Assembly (NCBI RefSeq): GCF_033568475.1
Contig: NW_027331831.1
Coordinates: 3,658,001 to 3,722,000, forward strand
Origin: Henckelia pumila
Taxonomy: Eukaryota; Streptophyta; Magnoliopsida; Lamiales; Gesneriaceae
Reading direction: 5' to 3'
DNA length: 64,000 nt
Below are positions 22,655-33,821 of this stretch, piece by piece; the stretch's first letter is position 1; each line of letters opens with the position of its first letter. The position numbers were made by a program, and so were the translations under genes. The notes under the pieces were generated by a model. It did not search any database. It saw only the letters and a program-made list of their open reading frames with translations, and was not told the origin of the DNA.

Positions 22655-25600
22655 CTTTTTTCCCTTAAATACTATTCATAATAATTTTTAAATGAAAATT
22701 TATCATTCCAAAATTTGTAACAAACAAAATTTTAGAGTAATAAATACACTCGTCGCAAGGATCCTAATTAAACGACTTTTAATTTGTCCAGGGGTAGAGA
22801 AGATATTTCATTGTACAAAGAGAGAATGACCAGGCAACATGATGCATTCCTAAAATCAACCTTGGGAGAAGGCTCATACGTCAAGTTGTATAGCTATACG
22901 CATTTGCTAAATGGCTTCGCAATTCACGTCACAGACAGGAAGGTAAATTTAGTTAGTATAGGATACTAAAATAAGCAATCGGACAAGTTACTAAAAGAGT
23001 CGAATTTTTAGGCACTTCCTACGTTAAAAGATGCAGAGAAAGTTCGATCCATCCATGAGGATGCTAAAATGAAGAAACTCACTACGCATACACCTGATTT
23101 TCTTGGAATCACGAGCGGTGCGTGGCCGGAGTTGGGTGGATCAAATGTGGCAGGTGACGGAGTCGTGATCGGCCTCATCGACACAGGAATCAACCCTTTT
23201 CATCCGAGTTTCACGGCCCGAACAACAACGGTGGTGACCAAAAGCAGCAAGTTTAAAGGAAAATGTGAGATTGGAGAGCGTTTTCCAGCATCAGCGTGTA
23301 ACGGGAAGATTGTTGGGGCGCAGCACTTTGCAAGAGCCGCAATAGCTGCAGGAGAATTCAACTCCTCACTAGACTTTGCGTCGCCTTTTGATGCTGATGG
23401 TCATGGAAGGCAAGTCTCGTATAGTGATGTATCAATATTTGTTATTGTGAATTTTTATAGAGTCAAAGGATTCATTTTTAGTCCGCTGATTTTAACAGCC
23501 ACACGGCCTCCACAGCAGCAGGAAACAATCATGTTCCTGTGATAGTCAACAACTTCAACTATGGGTATGCAAGTGGCATGGCACCGGGAGCTAGGTGATG
23601 AATCGCATTCTTTAGATCTTTGGACACGCAACCTCCTACCCGAGCAGTATAAGGTAGCAGTTGAGAGAGAGTTTCTGGGAACCACTTCTAAGCTTTTTCT
23701 TAACAAAATTTCAAAATTTTGTCGAATAAAAGTTGAAAGTGCTTCCTAGAAGATCTTTCGAACACTGCCTAAATAATCGTGTGATCATGGGTCCTCACTC
23801 TTCTCTTGATGTAGGATTGCTGTGTATAAAGCTCTTTATCCCTTTGGAGGTTACATGTCCGACGTTGTGGCTGCGGTCGATCAGGTCATAAACATAAAAC
23901 TTGTGTCATTTCACTCAATACCTTGTATTACTAATGTTCATCATATCATTTTCTTTTCTCTGCTAAAGGCTGTAGAAGATGGAGTTGATATCCTCAACCT
24001 CTCTATAGGGCCGACAAGCGTGCCTTCGGGGCCTTCTGCGTTCCTAAACGTTCTAGAACTCGAGCTTCTTTTCGCAACCAAAGCTGGTGTACTAGTTGTG
24101 CAAGCGGCCGGAAATGGCGGGCCTGCTTCAAGTTCGACCCTTTCTTTTAGTCCTTGGATTGTCACTGTTGCGGCCTCTATAACCGACCGGAAGTACAAAA
24201 ACTCCATCATCTTAGGAAATAGCCAAACCTTAACTGGAACCGGACTTGCACGTAAGAAATCATACACGGTTCCTTGTCCCTCCAACGACTTTTTACTCAT
24301 TATTTGACATGCATTTTGTTCCAGCTCCAACGGTTGGAAGGGTATTCTTTCCTTTGGCAGCTGCTGCAGACGTTAGTCAAATGAACATAGCTGCGGGACA
24401 GGTGGAGAGCTGCCAGAATCCGAATACATTCATACGGGCTTTAGTTCGTGGGAAGATAATAATCTGCTCATACACGTTCGACTTTGAATCCGAGGAAGCA
24501 AGCATAGCCACAGTTTCAGACACCATACATAGAATTGGAGCTGCTGGTTTCATACTAACCATGGATCCCGATGTTGGTTCTGAACAGATCAAGGGTGCTA
24601 CAGTAACTTTACCAGTGCCAGGAATCATTCTAAACAACAGGGAATCTTCATCGGTAATGTACTAATGTAACAATTTTCATGTGTAATCATATGCAACACA
24701 ATATCATGAATTGTGTATCTTGTGGTGCAGGCTGTGTGGGAATATTACAACTCGAATACAGTGAGGACCAGAAGTGGAAAAGCCATAGGATTCAGAGGAA
24801 CAGCAAAGATTTTGGATGGGAGACGGGCGACTTACACTGGACCGGCTCCAGTTGTAGCCTCGTATTCATCGAGGGGACCGGATGTGAACAATGCGCATCT
24901 AGAAACTGCTGATGTGCTGAAGCCTAACATCATGGCTCCCGGCTCATCGATTTGGGCTGCTTGGAGTCCTGATAGTAAAGGAGATGAACGTATAAGAGGT
25001 AAATAGAAAAAAGATATGTTAGCAAGAATTATGATAATCAGAGGAAACAGGGGAATACAAGCAATTAACTATAGTATAAGGGTGAAACTTACATTGAGGA
25101 TCGCATTCCAGGGCAATTCTTTTCCCTGTTGTCTGGGACAAGCATGTCAACTCCACACATTGCCGGAATCGCCGCACTTATAAAGCAAAAACACAGGCGT
25201 TGGAGTCCTGCAGCCATCACTTCAGCCATGATGACCACAGCACGAGTCACCGACAAATCTGGTTCACCTATTCTAGCCCAAGGTAGAAACAAGCTATCCA
25301 CAGCCACCCCCTTCGACTTTGGGTCAGGTTCCATCGATCCTTCAAGAGCCATCGATCCAGGGCTCATATTCGACGCTAGATTCAAGCACTACATTCAGTT
25401 CCTTTGCTCGGTTCCAGGCGTGGATGACATGTCCATAAGACAAGCCGTCGGGGTAGGATGCCCAATCCCAAGAAAAGAATGGTGCTCGGATTTGAACATG
25501 GCCAGTGTGACAGTTTCTAACTTGGTTGGGTCAAGGAAAGTGATACGAAGGGTGACTAACGTCGGTGATGCTGATGAGAAGTATAGGGTCATCGTCAGGG

Positions 25601-25800
25601 AGCCGATTGGTGTCAATGTATCAGTGACACCAAACGTCTTTACTATACGTGCTAACGCCTCGAGACACATTGTAGTCGTACTTGGAGCGACTCAGAGGAC
25701 GAATGCTTATACGTTCGGCGAGATGGTGTTAGAAGGAGATCAGAAGCATGTTGTCCGAGTTCCTATTGCTGTTTTTGTCAGCAGTTTACTGAAATATTGA
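22515..25800 (+). CDS. SBT2-type subtilisin-like serine protease, nine exons
   Basis: Exons: 22515-22621, 22792-22942, 23012-23409, 23499-23594, 23815-23884, 23969-24251, 24325-24653, 24731-24998, 25112-25800. They join in frame to 796 aa. A signal peptide ([18 protein letters not shown]) leads into an I9 propeptide (about 20-105). The peptidase S8 domain has Asp143 (GLIDTGINP), His217 (DGHGSHTAST), oxyanion Asn323 (QAAGNGGP) and Ser578 (SGTSMSTPH); a PA insert (~370-480) and a C-terminal fibronectin-III-like domain (~680-790) complete it. All catalytic residues are present. Many introns set SBT2 apart from the mostly intronless SBT1 group. A secreted or secretory-pathway protease is expected; the substrate is unknown. 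Introns are GT-AG except intron 3, which begins GC. Exact exon ends are my reading and need cDNA. Confidence 0.9.
23410..23498 (+). other. GC-AG intron in the subtilase gene
   Basis: Exon 3 ends CATGGAAG and the intron starts GCAAGT, the consensus of the minor GC-AG donor class. It ends TTTTAACAG. Only this choice rebuilds the conserved catalytic motif DGHGSHTAST across the junction, with Ser219 split between exons. Confidence 0.85.
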
Positions 25801-26712
25801 CGTCTCCATGTCATGAATAGGCTTGTATTCGAATGCCTTTCGGTTTCATAGGAGGATTTGATGATATTCGGTTCTTGAAAACCAATATAATTTCACCAAT
25901 TCCTTTATAATAATAACTGTTTTAATCATTTAAAAGCAACAAATGGAAAGCATAGTCTGAAACATCCACATTCTAGGCAAAGGGACTTCTGTTCTGCAAA
26001 TGAATTACTCTAAAAAATAATAATAATAATAATAATAAACAACGTTAAAAGAACTAAAATTTTAATATTAAATTTAATTTATAGGTTAAACCCCTTGCCA
26101 AAAGTACGAACACGATTGTACTGTTGGAACATACTCAACGGTTTGGCTTATATGTTAATAATCATCTATGGTGGAATGTGAAATAAGTTTAAGCTCGTAA
26201 AAATCATATAAATGAGACTTCGGTTATTTGGGTTTAATGCATTTAATTTAATAGGCTATGATATTTAATATGTAGAAATTAGTGGATTTTTCAATTTGAC
26301 TCGCGAGTTTAAATATAAATCTTACATCGTTCATCATACAACAAAGTCATTCCTTACTATGTTATAAAAATAGTTTGAAAAATGAAAGAAGTTAAATCGT
26401 ATTGATACGAAAGGCCAAACTCATATAGATTAATAAGAATACCAAAAAAATATGAATTCAGGTATGATTCCATTTATTGATCTTAAATTTCTGATTTAAC
26501 GTAAAATCCCGTAAGGCTATAACATAGATATGAGTCATATGACTCATCAAGAATTTCCTACCAAAGTAATAAATACTCGTAGAAAAAAAGAAATGAAACT
26601 CTTACTCACACATGTATTATATAATTAAAATTGAAACATATTTATATCATTTATTACAGTTAAATACTCTATACTAACAAACTTCGATGTGGTGGTGAAA
26701 CTTTTTTTTAAA

Positions 26713-27290
26713 TGGTGTTTGGTTGAGTGTATAAGATGTTTTAGAGCTTATAAGCTCTTTTAATTTGTTTGACAATAATTTGATTAAACAACATATAAGC
26801 GGTTAAAATAAGTTTTTGACAGCTTATAAGCTGTTTTTGGGGTGAACCTACTTTTTTAAAAAAAATCTTATTTTAAAATTTTACTTCTTCAAAATAGCCT
26901 TCTATATTTTCATAAATTCTCGCAATGTCCTCCACTTATAAAATATTAAATATTTTTTTAAAAATGAAATATACAAAGAATATCAAATTTTCTAAATTAA
27001 AATATGAAATATTTTTATTTTTTGTAATATAGGTTTAATACTTATGATAAAATTTTAAAACTATTTTTAAATAAAATTCGTAGTATTATACAAATTTTTT
27101 GGTAATTTTGACAATAAAAAGATCTTATAATGTCACACAAATCAACATATTTAATTCGTTTAAAATAAATTAATCCAAACACTTTAACAACTTATTTTTA
27201 AACTAAATCGTGACAACTTATAAGCTCCTAAACCAGCTTATAAACTTTTAGAGCTTATAAACTGTTTTTAATAAACTTAACCAAAGAACT
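26713..27290. mobile_element. Probable hAT-like MITE
   Basis: The left end GTGTTTGGTTGAGTG and right end AAACTTAACCAAAG are inverted, and GCTTATAAGCT-type palindromes repeat near both ends (for example 26751-26755, 26821-26832, 27236-27240). No clear target duplication could be fixed, so boundaries are approximate. Confidence 0.4.
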
Positions 27291-27458
27291 TCTAAATTCT
27301 TGAAACACTCTATAATCATCTAATTAATATATACTATATTTTTCTTTATAAACTTTTAAAACTTATAAATTGTTTTTAATAAACTTAACCAAACCCCTTC
27401 AAAATTCTCCAAACACTCTATAATCATCTAATTAATATATACTATATTTTTCTTTATA
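27243..27458. repeat. 108-bp tandem duplication
   Basis: Unit 27243-27350 is followed directly by 27351-27458. Both start AACTTTTA, contain TTTTTAATAAACTTAACCAAA and end TTTTTCTTTATA. A few substitutions distinguish them. Confidence 0.85.
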
Positions 27459-27770
27459 TTTAATTTTCTTCTATTATAAAACCATTTATCTACTTTAGTC
27501 TATATTGTATAAAGTACCAAAAGCACAATTCACAAACATTCAATTTTTCTGATATATACCTGTACGATATTGGGCAGCAAGTAGCAGAGGCAGTCATTTT
27601 ATTTTATCAAACCGCCTAGGGCGCTGGACGATTCTCCTTTCTCCCACAGCATATCTGTAATTTGATTGCATTTACACCCCTTTCCGTTAGGGTTTTTTCT
27701 CCCAAAATTTTCTCAAAATCTCCTCTAACTATTATGCATCCGTCAATCGACATGTGACCTTTTTTGCTTT

Positions 27771-30601
27771 ATGGAGGCGCCAGCTTCTAATTTGTCTTCC
27801 AGCGCCGGGAAGGTGGGCGGCGATGGGCTTCCTACTCCGGCGCCGGCCCCGATGCCTTCAGCGAATGTTCCTCCTCCATTCCTGGCCAAAACATATGACA
27901 TGGTGGATGACCCTAGCACAGATAAGATCGTGTCATGGAGCGCTTCCAATAATAGTTTTGTTGTCTGGGACTCTTCCTTGTTTGCCAGGGACTTGCTTCC
28001 TAAGCACTTCAAACACAATAATTTCTCTAGCTTTGTTCGCCAGCTTAATACATATGTACGTCATCCTCGGCCCTGTACCTTTTTTTTTTTTTATTTGTTA
28101 GAGTTAATTTGTGTATTGGGGTGTTTTCTGGTTGAAATAAATCCGACTTGGTGGTATGCGGCAGGTTATTTGATTCATTTTGTGTGTGTATGCTATTGTT
28201 CGTCGTGCGTGTGATAATAATTTTATTTAAGTGATGGATTCGGTTTTTTTTTTTTTTTTGTGTGTGATGTTTAATTGTCGGCAATGGATAACAATTTTGA
28301 TGGCGTGTGGAGTGTCCTGCTGTTTATTATGTGATTCTGAAAGAATATAAAATGCAATGAGCTGCAGAGCGAAATTTATGAAGTTGAGTAGTGTCAAGTG
28401 CTGATATGCACTTGCTGTTACCACCAAAGAAACTGGGAAGAATGGTGCCATGTAAGAGTGAAGATGCTGAGTTATAAATATCTCAGTAGTTTGATTGATC
28501 AATTTATGAGGGTCTAGAAGCAATGTACAAGTAAAGAACGTAACTGCGATCAATTGAAACTCTTGGGAGTTGAGATCTTGCATCATGCTTTGTCATTATT
28601 TCTTCCTTTAAATGCGTACTACGGTGCATAAATTGCTCCATACCTAGTTGTGGTTTGGTCATATTTTCTGCCTGCTTACTTATTTGCTAGCTGGAAGTTT
28701 CTTTAGCTTTAAGGCCGTGTTACTTCCTAGACAGTTATAACTCTCTTTATGTGTGCATATCATTCTCTATATTGATATCTCCTTACCATTTTTCCCTCAA
28801 TATCATAATCACTGGAATCATAGCCTGCGTTCACAATGATTGCTATTTTGTCCTGATTTTTTTGCACCAGATGAATTACTATCTTGGCGCTTTGGAACTT
28901 TATGGCTTCTAAATCTTTCTTATTGAGCTCCTCGTACTTGATCGGATTGATTTGTAAATGATATCTTCCATAATAAGTAAAATGAAACCAATATTATGCA
29001 AGGACAGAAAATCCATTCAATCTCAGTTTAATTTTGTCTTATATTATGTCGTGAGAGAATTGTCCTAGGAGATTATGGTGTACTAGTGAGTATCTATTAT
29101 GATAATAGACTTGTTTTGCATGGTGATAAAAAAAATCGAATTTAAAGTAATAATTGTACAAGTGAATGTAAAAATTAGTGGAAATGTATTTTTAGCGAAT
29201 GAAACAAACGTTGCCTGAGGTTTTACTGGATAAAATATTTTCTTTGCATATTCTTCTATTTTGCATGTTAGAAACTGAATGGCAGTAGTTATTTGTTAGA
29301 AAAAATTCTAAATACTTCGTGTATGGGAACTTTTGGACAAACAGGGTTTTAGAAAGGTTGATCCAGACCGCTGGGAGTTTGCAAATGAGGGTTTCTTAAG
29401 AGGACAAAAGCATCTTCTTAAAAGTATCAGTCGAAGGAAGCCTGCACATTCCCAGCCTCAGCAGCAGCAACCACCAGTTGGACAGAGTTCTTCTGTTGGA
29501 GCATGTGTTGAGGTTGGGAAATTTGGGCTCGAAGAGGAAGTTGAAAGGCTTAAAAGGGACAAGAATGTGCTAATGCAGGAGCTTGTAAGGTTGAGGCAAC
29601 AGCAGCAAACCACTGATGGGCAGTTACAAACAATGGTTCAGCGTCTTCAGGGTATGGAACAACGTCAACAACAAATGATGTCTTTCCTTGCAAAAGCTGT
29701 GAACAGCCCAGCTTTTCTTGCTCAGTTCATGCACCAGCAAACTGACAGCAACAGACGTATAACTGAAGGCAACAAAAAAAGGAGACTAAAGCAGGATGAT
29801 GTTTCGGAATATAATTCTGTTAGCAATGCTTCCGATGGTCAGATCATTAAGTATCAACCTTTGATAAACGAGGCTGCAAAAGCAATGCTAAGACAGATTG
29901 TAAAACTAGATTCCACTAGGTTAGAAAATGTCGGTAATGATTCGGATAGTTTCTTCATGGATAACAGTTCACCCTCGACCACTACACTGGACTCTGGCAA
30001 TTCTGTAAACCACCATGTTTCGGGAGTGACTCTACAAGAGGTACCTCCTATTTCAGGTCTGCCATTCATACAATCAGGCATACCAATTAAAGCTTTTGAT
30101 TCTGCTCCGAATACCGAGGTTCAATCAGATGCCGGCTTTCCTGCTGAAATTGTGTCCAAGCAATATTTAGGTGCGAGTCCTCAAGTAGCAGCACAAGTGC
30201 CTCCTATCGCACTTCCGCCGGTTGGTGATATCATGGCGGACCTTTCTCAGATGATAAGAGAAAGCAATGGTGATATCATTGGAACAGAAACAGAGAACGC
30301 TACTTTTATGGATGCTAAGCTGTTAGCACCAAGTGGTGAAGTGCCGATGGACATAGGTGGACTTTCTCCTGATCCTCAAATCGAATGGGACGATGAAGAA
30401 CTTCCTGGAGTTGGTGATCCTTTCTGGGAAACATTTCTTCAGAGTCCATTTCAATTGGAGACTGAGACCGACTCCACTTTAACGGATGAAATTCTCAAGG
30501 CAGGTGAAACAAAGCCAGAGGAAGGGTCGTATAAATCTCAGCGCATGGAGCTGCTAACCGAGCAGATGGGGAATCTTTCATCAAATGTCAAGAAACTGTG
30601 A
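27771..30601 (+). CDS. HSFA1: Class A1 heat-shock transcription factor, two exons
   Basis: Exons 27771-28055 and 29345-30601 join to 513 aa. The 1289-bp intron sits after RQLNTY, the conserved intron site inside the HSF DNA-binding domain. The winged-helix domain (~38-130) has [24 protein letters not shown] and [21 protein letters not shown] coiled coil follows (~157-215, [19 protein letters not shown]), with a linker and spacing of class A, then a basic NLS (NKKRRLKQ, ~245). An acidic-aromatic AHA activator with [12 protein letters not shown] lies near the C-terminus, and [10 protein letters not shown] is a nuclear-export-like end. HSFA1 proteins trimerise and switch on heat-shock genes. Exon 1 is Pro/Ala-rich at its start. 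The member within A1 (a, b, d or e) cannot be fixed. Confidence 0.93.
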
Positions 30602-32574
30602 AATGGTGTATAAGTTAATTTTGTCTCTCTTTCTTACCTTGTAGGTTATTCCCAAAAAATGGATGGTAAATTGGTAAGATAGTTTTGTAGCCCTCTAAAG
30701 CATGAACTTAGTTTCAGAGCTCCCATTGGGCTGACGTGTACTTACCCAAAATACTGCATGTTACTGTTTGATGTTCTTTTTAAAAAATTTATTATTATTA
30801 TTAAATATTGTGCATTTCAGCATTTGACCTTTTTCCTTTTTCTTTCTCAACCGTTGCATTTTTCGTTTTCAATTCTGTAATTTTCAATAAAATTTATACC
30901 TTTCATATATTTTTTGTTTTCAATCATTTTCAATAATAAATTTTAAAAAACATTGTTTTTAATTAATAAAATTAAATTTATTATTTTTATGAAATGTAAG
31001 TATTAAAAAAAATTTGAGTTGATAAGTATTAAATTTTAAAAATACATCATATATATTACGGATGTATAAATATATGAAAGATATAAATCAACACAAAAAA
31101 TTTTGTGATACAGTCTCGCGAGTTAATTTTGTAAGAAGGATTTTTTATTTTGATCATTTATTAAAAGTATTATTTTTATTTCAACAGCATTAATTTTTTT
31201 TTGTAAATATGGACATGATTGACCTGTTTTACGATAAAAATATGTCTCACATGAGATTAGCCTCTAGGGTTGGGATCGGATCGTGACTCATCCCATAACC
31301 TTCCTACCCAATTCTCGTCTCTTCTTCTCTAAAAGAATCGAGAGAAATTTTTTCTCCTAACCCTGTACCGGACACATTTCGGAACTCGAATATTCAGAAT
31401 GTGGGTAGAGAGGACACCCCGATAGTTTTTTTTTATATTTAAGGTTTTGTTTTAAAAAAATCCCCAAATTTTTTTTTTATTTTGTTTAAAAAAATGCTAG
31501 TTAGAAACTTAAATTTTTTTTTAAAAAATCCTCAAATTAAAAAATATTTCAAACATTTCAGTTAATGCTTCAAATTTTATCAAGATAATAACATTATACG
31601 TGAAATACAAATTATTAGATAAATTTTGTTATATATATGGTCACATTGCATATATTATTCTACATATTTGTTCTAATTAAATAATTATAAATATGAATTA
31701 ATTAAATTATTAATTCATTGTTTTTTAAAAAAAAATACACAAGAATAAAATTTCAGTTCATCATTCTATTATGTTTATCATTCCAACAATAAACAATTAT
31801 GCGAATTAAGTTCACAATTAATTGCTATATAAGTTGAAGCAAAATAACATTTAATTCAATCTATTAATAAAATATATTATAATATTATCGCGGTACAGAT
31901 CGAGAATCCCGTCGGATAAAGATTTTTTTCGATCTTTCTCCCGATACGAATCGGAATGGAAAAAATCCCAAAACTTTAGTCGAAAAATTGTCGGGTCTAG
32001 ATTTTTTCGGGATGAGAATATAATGAAATTCGAGAATAGTCGAGATTTCAGAAAATTTAACCAGTCCAAATGAGATCTATTCATAAATTAATAATGTCAC
32101 GATACACATAAAACGATATGTTGTAATTGAGCGTGGAATTTATGAACAAATTTGTTTGTGTTTTTTTTAATTGTGGAGAGTTGAATAAAGGTTTTTTTTT
32201 TTTTTTTTACGTAGAGTGGAGTACTTGGAACCCAAAACAATGGTTGGGTGAGTTTTACCGGTATGAATATTGAAGATGTTTATGGGATCGACATAAATAT
32301 GATACAAGTCAATGGATATAAGATATTATTTCCCTCTTCACAAATATATATTATTTCCCTCGTTTAACATGGGTTATATACTTATATATATCTTAGAGGT
32401 TAATGGATTTGGAAGAATGTTTGAAGTTACTTCAAAAAATTAATTGAGAATTTTAAATATATCGAATTGATTACAGAAACAACGTGAAATTAAGGTTGAG
32501 TTACGGAATTTTTGTTTTTTCTTAAAGGAAGTTACGGAAAATGTTCAAATAGTTTAATATTGTATTTGGGTGGG
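30602..32574. other. 3' UTR of the HSF gene and AT-rich spacer
   Basis: AATAAA at about 30887 (TTCAATAAAATTT) is a possible polyadenylation signal. The rest is AT-rich with homopolymer runs; no gene is supported. Confidence 0.45.
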
Positions 32575-32583
32575 TGGATTTTA

Positions 32584-32894
32584 GGGAAAATTGTTTTTTT
32601 GGTCTTGTATGTTTGTCACTTTGCGATTTTGGTCCTTTATATTTTCAGATTGCAGTTTTAGTCCGCTATCTTTATTTTTTTGGCAATTTTAGTCTTTTTT
32701 TGATGTGGTGCTGACGTGGCACCAATTCAATGCTGATGTGCAGCTGACGTGTACAATGTCACGTCATCACTTTCGAAGAAAAAGGACCAAAATTGCCAAA
32801 AATCGAAACATACATGACTAAAATTGAAATGTGAAAACATAAAAGACCAAAATCGCAAAGTGACAAACATACATGACTAAATTTGTAATTTTCC
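32584..32894. mobile_element. MULE-type MITE with 9-bp target duplication
   Basis: The 311-bp element starts GGGAAAATTG and ends AATTTTCC. Its inverted repeats extend about 50 bp, with TGTATGTTTGTCACTTTGCG on the left matched inverted on the right. The direct 9-bp repeat TGGATTTTA flanks it (32575-32583 and 32895-32903), which fits Mutator-like insertion. The middle carries TGACGTGGCA, GACGTGTAC and CACGTCA, all ACGT-core motifs. Confidence 0.87.
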
Positions 32895-32903
32895 TGGATT
32901 TTA

Positions 32904-33821
32904 AATTCTCAATTAAATTGGTAAGCCTGTGTTTTGGGGTAAAATATTTAGCTACGTTAACATTTTCTTTTATTATAGTTTTGTATAGATAATTCAAAAT
33001 GGTATTTTTTTTTTTTTTGAAAACATTCAAAACAGTATCTTAAACGTACATTTTAAATCAGAAGTTTTTGAATAATTAGATTTTAAATCATTTTTCACAT
33101 TCAAATACATTCATCCAAAAATCTCAACGAAGTAAGTTGTATTCATCATATCGCACGTACAAATTATTACTACGTCTGAATTTGTTTGCATGATAAATTC
33201 CACAAATCGAACCATTTTTGAAATGATTTGAAATTGCTTCTAATTACATGTCATCTATTATTCAGTAATTATTTTATAATATTTTGAGATTGAATTATTT
33301 CAAATCCATACATTTTAGATTTAGATAATCAATTTTATCGTTTTCAACCAAAAAAATAAAATAAAATCAATTAAAGATTTAAATTCATCTATCATCAACT
33401 TAATTAAGTTATTATTCTACAAATCAGTTTATCAAAAGCCAAAACACAATTAAAAGAAAATCCACCAGAATTGAATTCGAAGTACTCCAACGTTCACTTG
33501 CTGAAAACGAAAAAAGAAAACAAAAAAAACAAAGAACTTCAGCAGTTATCTCCATTAACATACGGTGCTGCACAAGTGTGGTCTGTGGTCAGTAAAAATT
33601 CTCAACACTTGGCTTCAAATTCTATATAAAGCATAGAGCAAACAAGAGTTCTACACATATGTTTGATCTCAACAACATAAGTATACATCATGACAGAATC
33701 TTCAGCTCGGTTTGCTGTTATCAACTAAAATCCTTGCTCAAACAGAACTAGAGAAGATAATGTAAATTTAACATAAAATGGACTTAAAATCAGCTATCAA
33801 AGAAGCATACATGTATATGCA
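32904..33821. other. Spacer downstream of the SAMBA-like gene
   Basis: AT-rich. The part near 33600-33821 is probably the 3' UTR of the minus-strand gene. No other gene seen. Confidence 0.4.

Larger units (their letters stand above)
25801..27770. other. Intergenic between subtilase and heat-shock factor
   Basis: No supported gene. It contains an (AAT)n run at 26015-26039, a probable hAT-like MITE at about 26713-27290 and a 108-bp tandem duplication at 27243-27458. The last 200 bp, with a CT-rich leader, are the likely promoter and 5' UTR of the heat-shock factor gene. Confidence 0.5.

Noticed and set aside
23069-24665. Several separate small genes in the subtilase region
   Set aside because: Pieces join through good splice sites into one complete peptidase with all catalytic residues.
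28056-28586. Frames inside the first intron of the HSF gene
   Set aside because: They read through T-rich intron sequence and show no similarity or codon bias.
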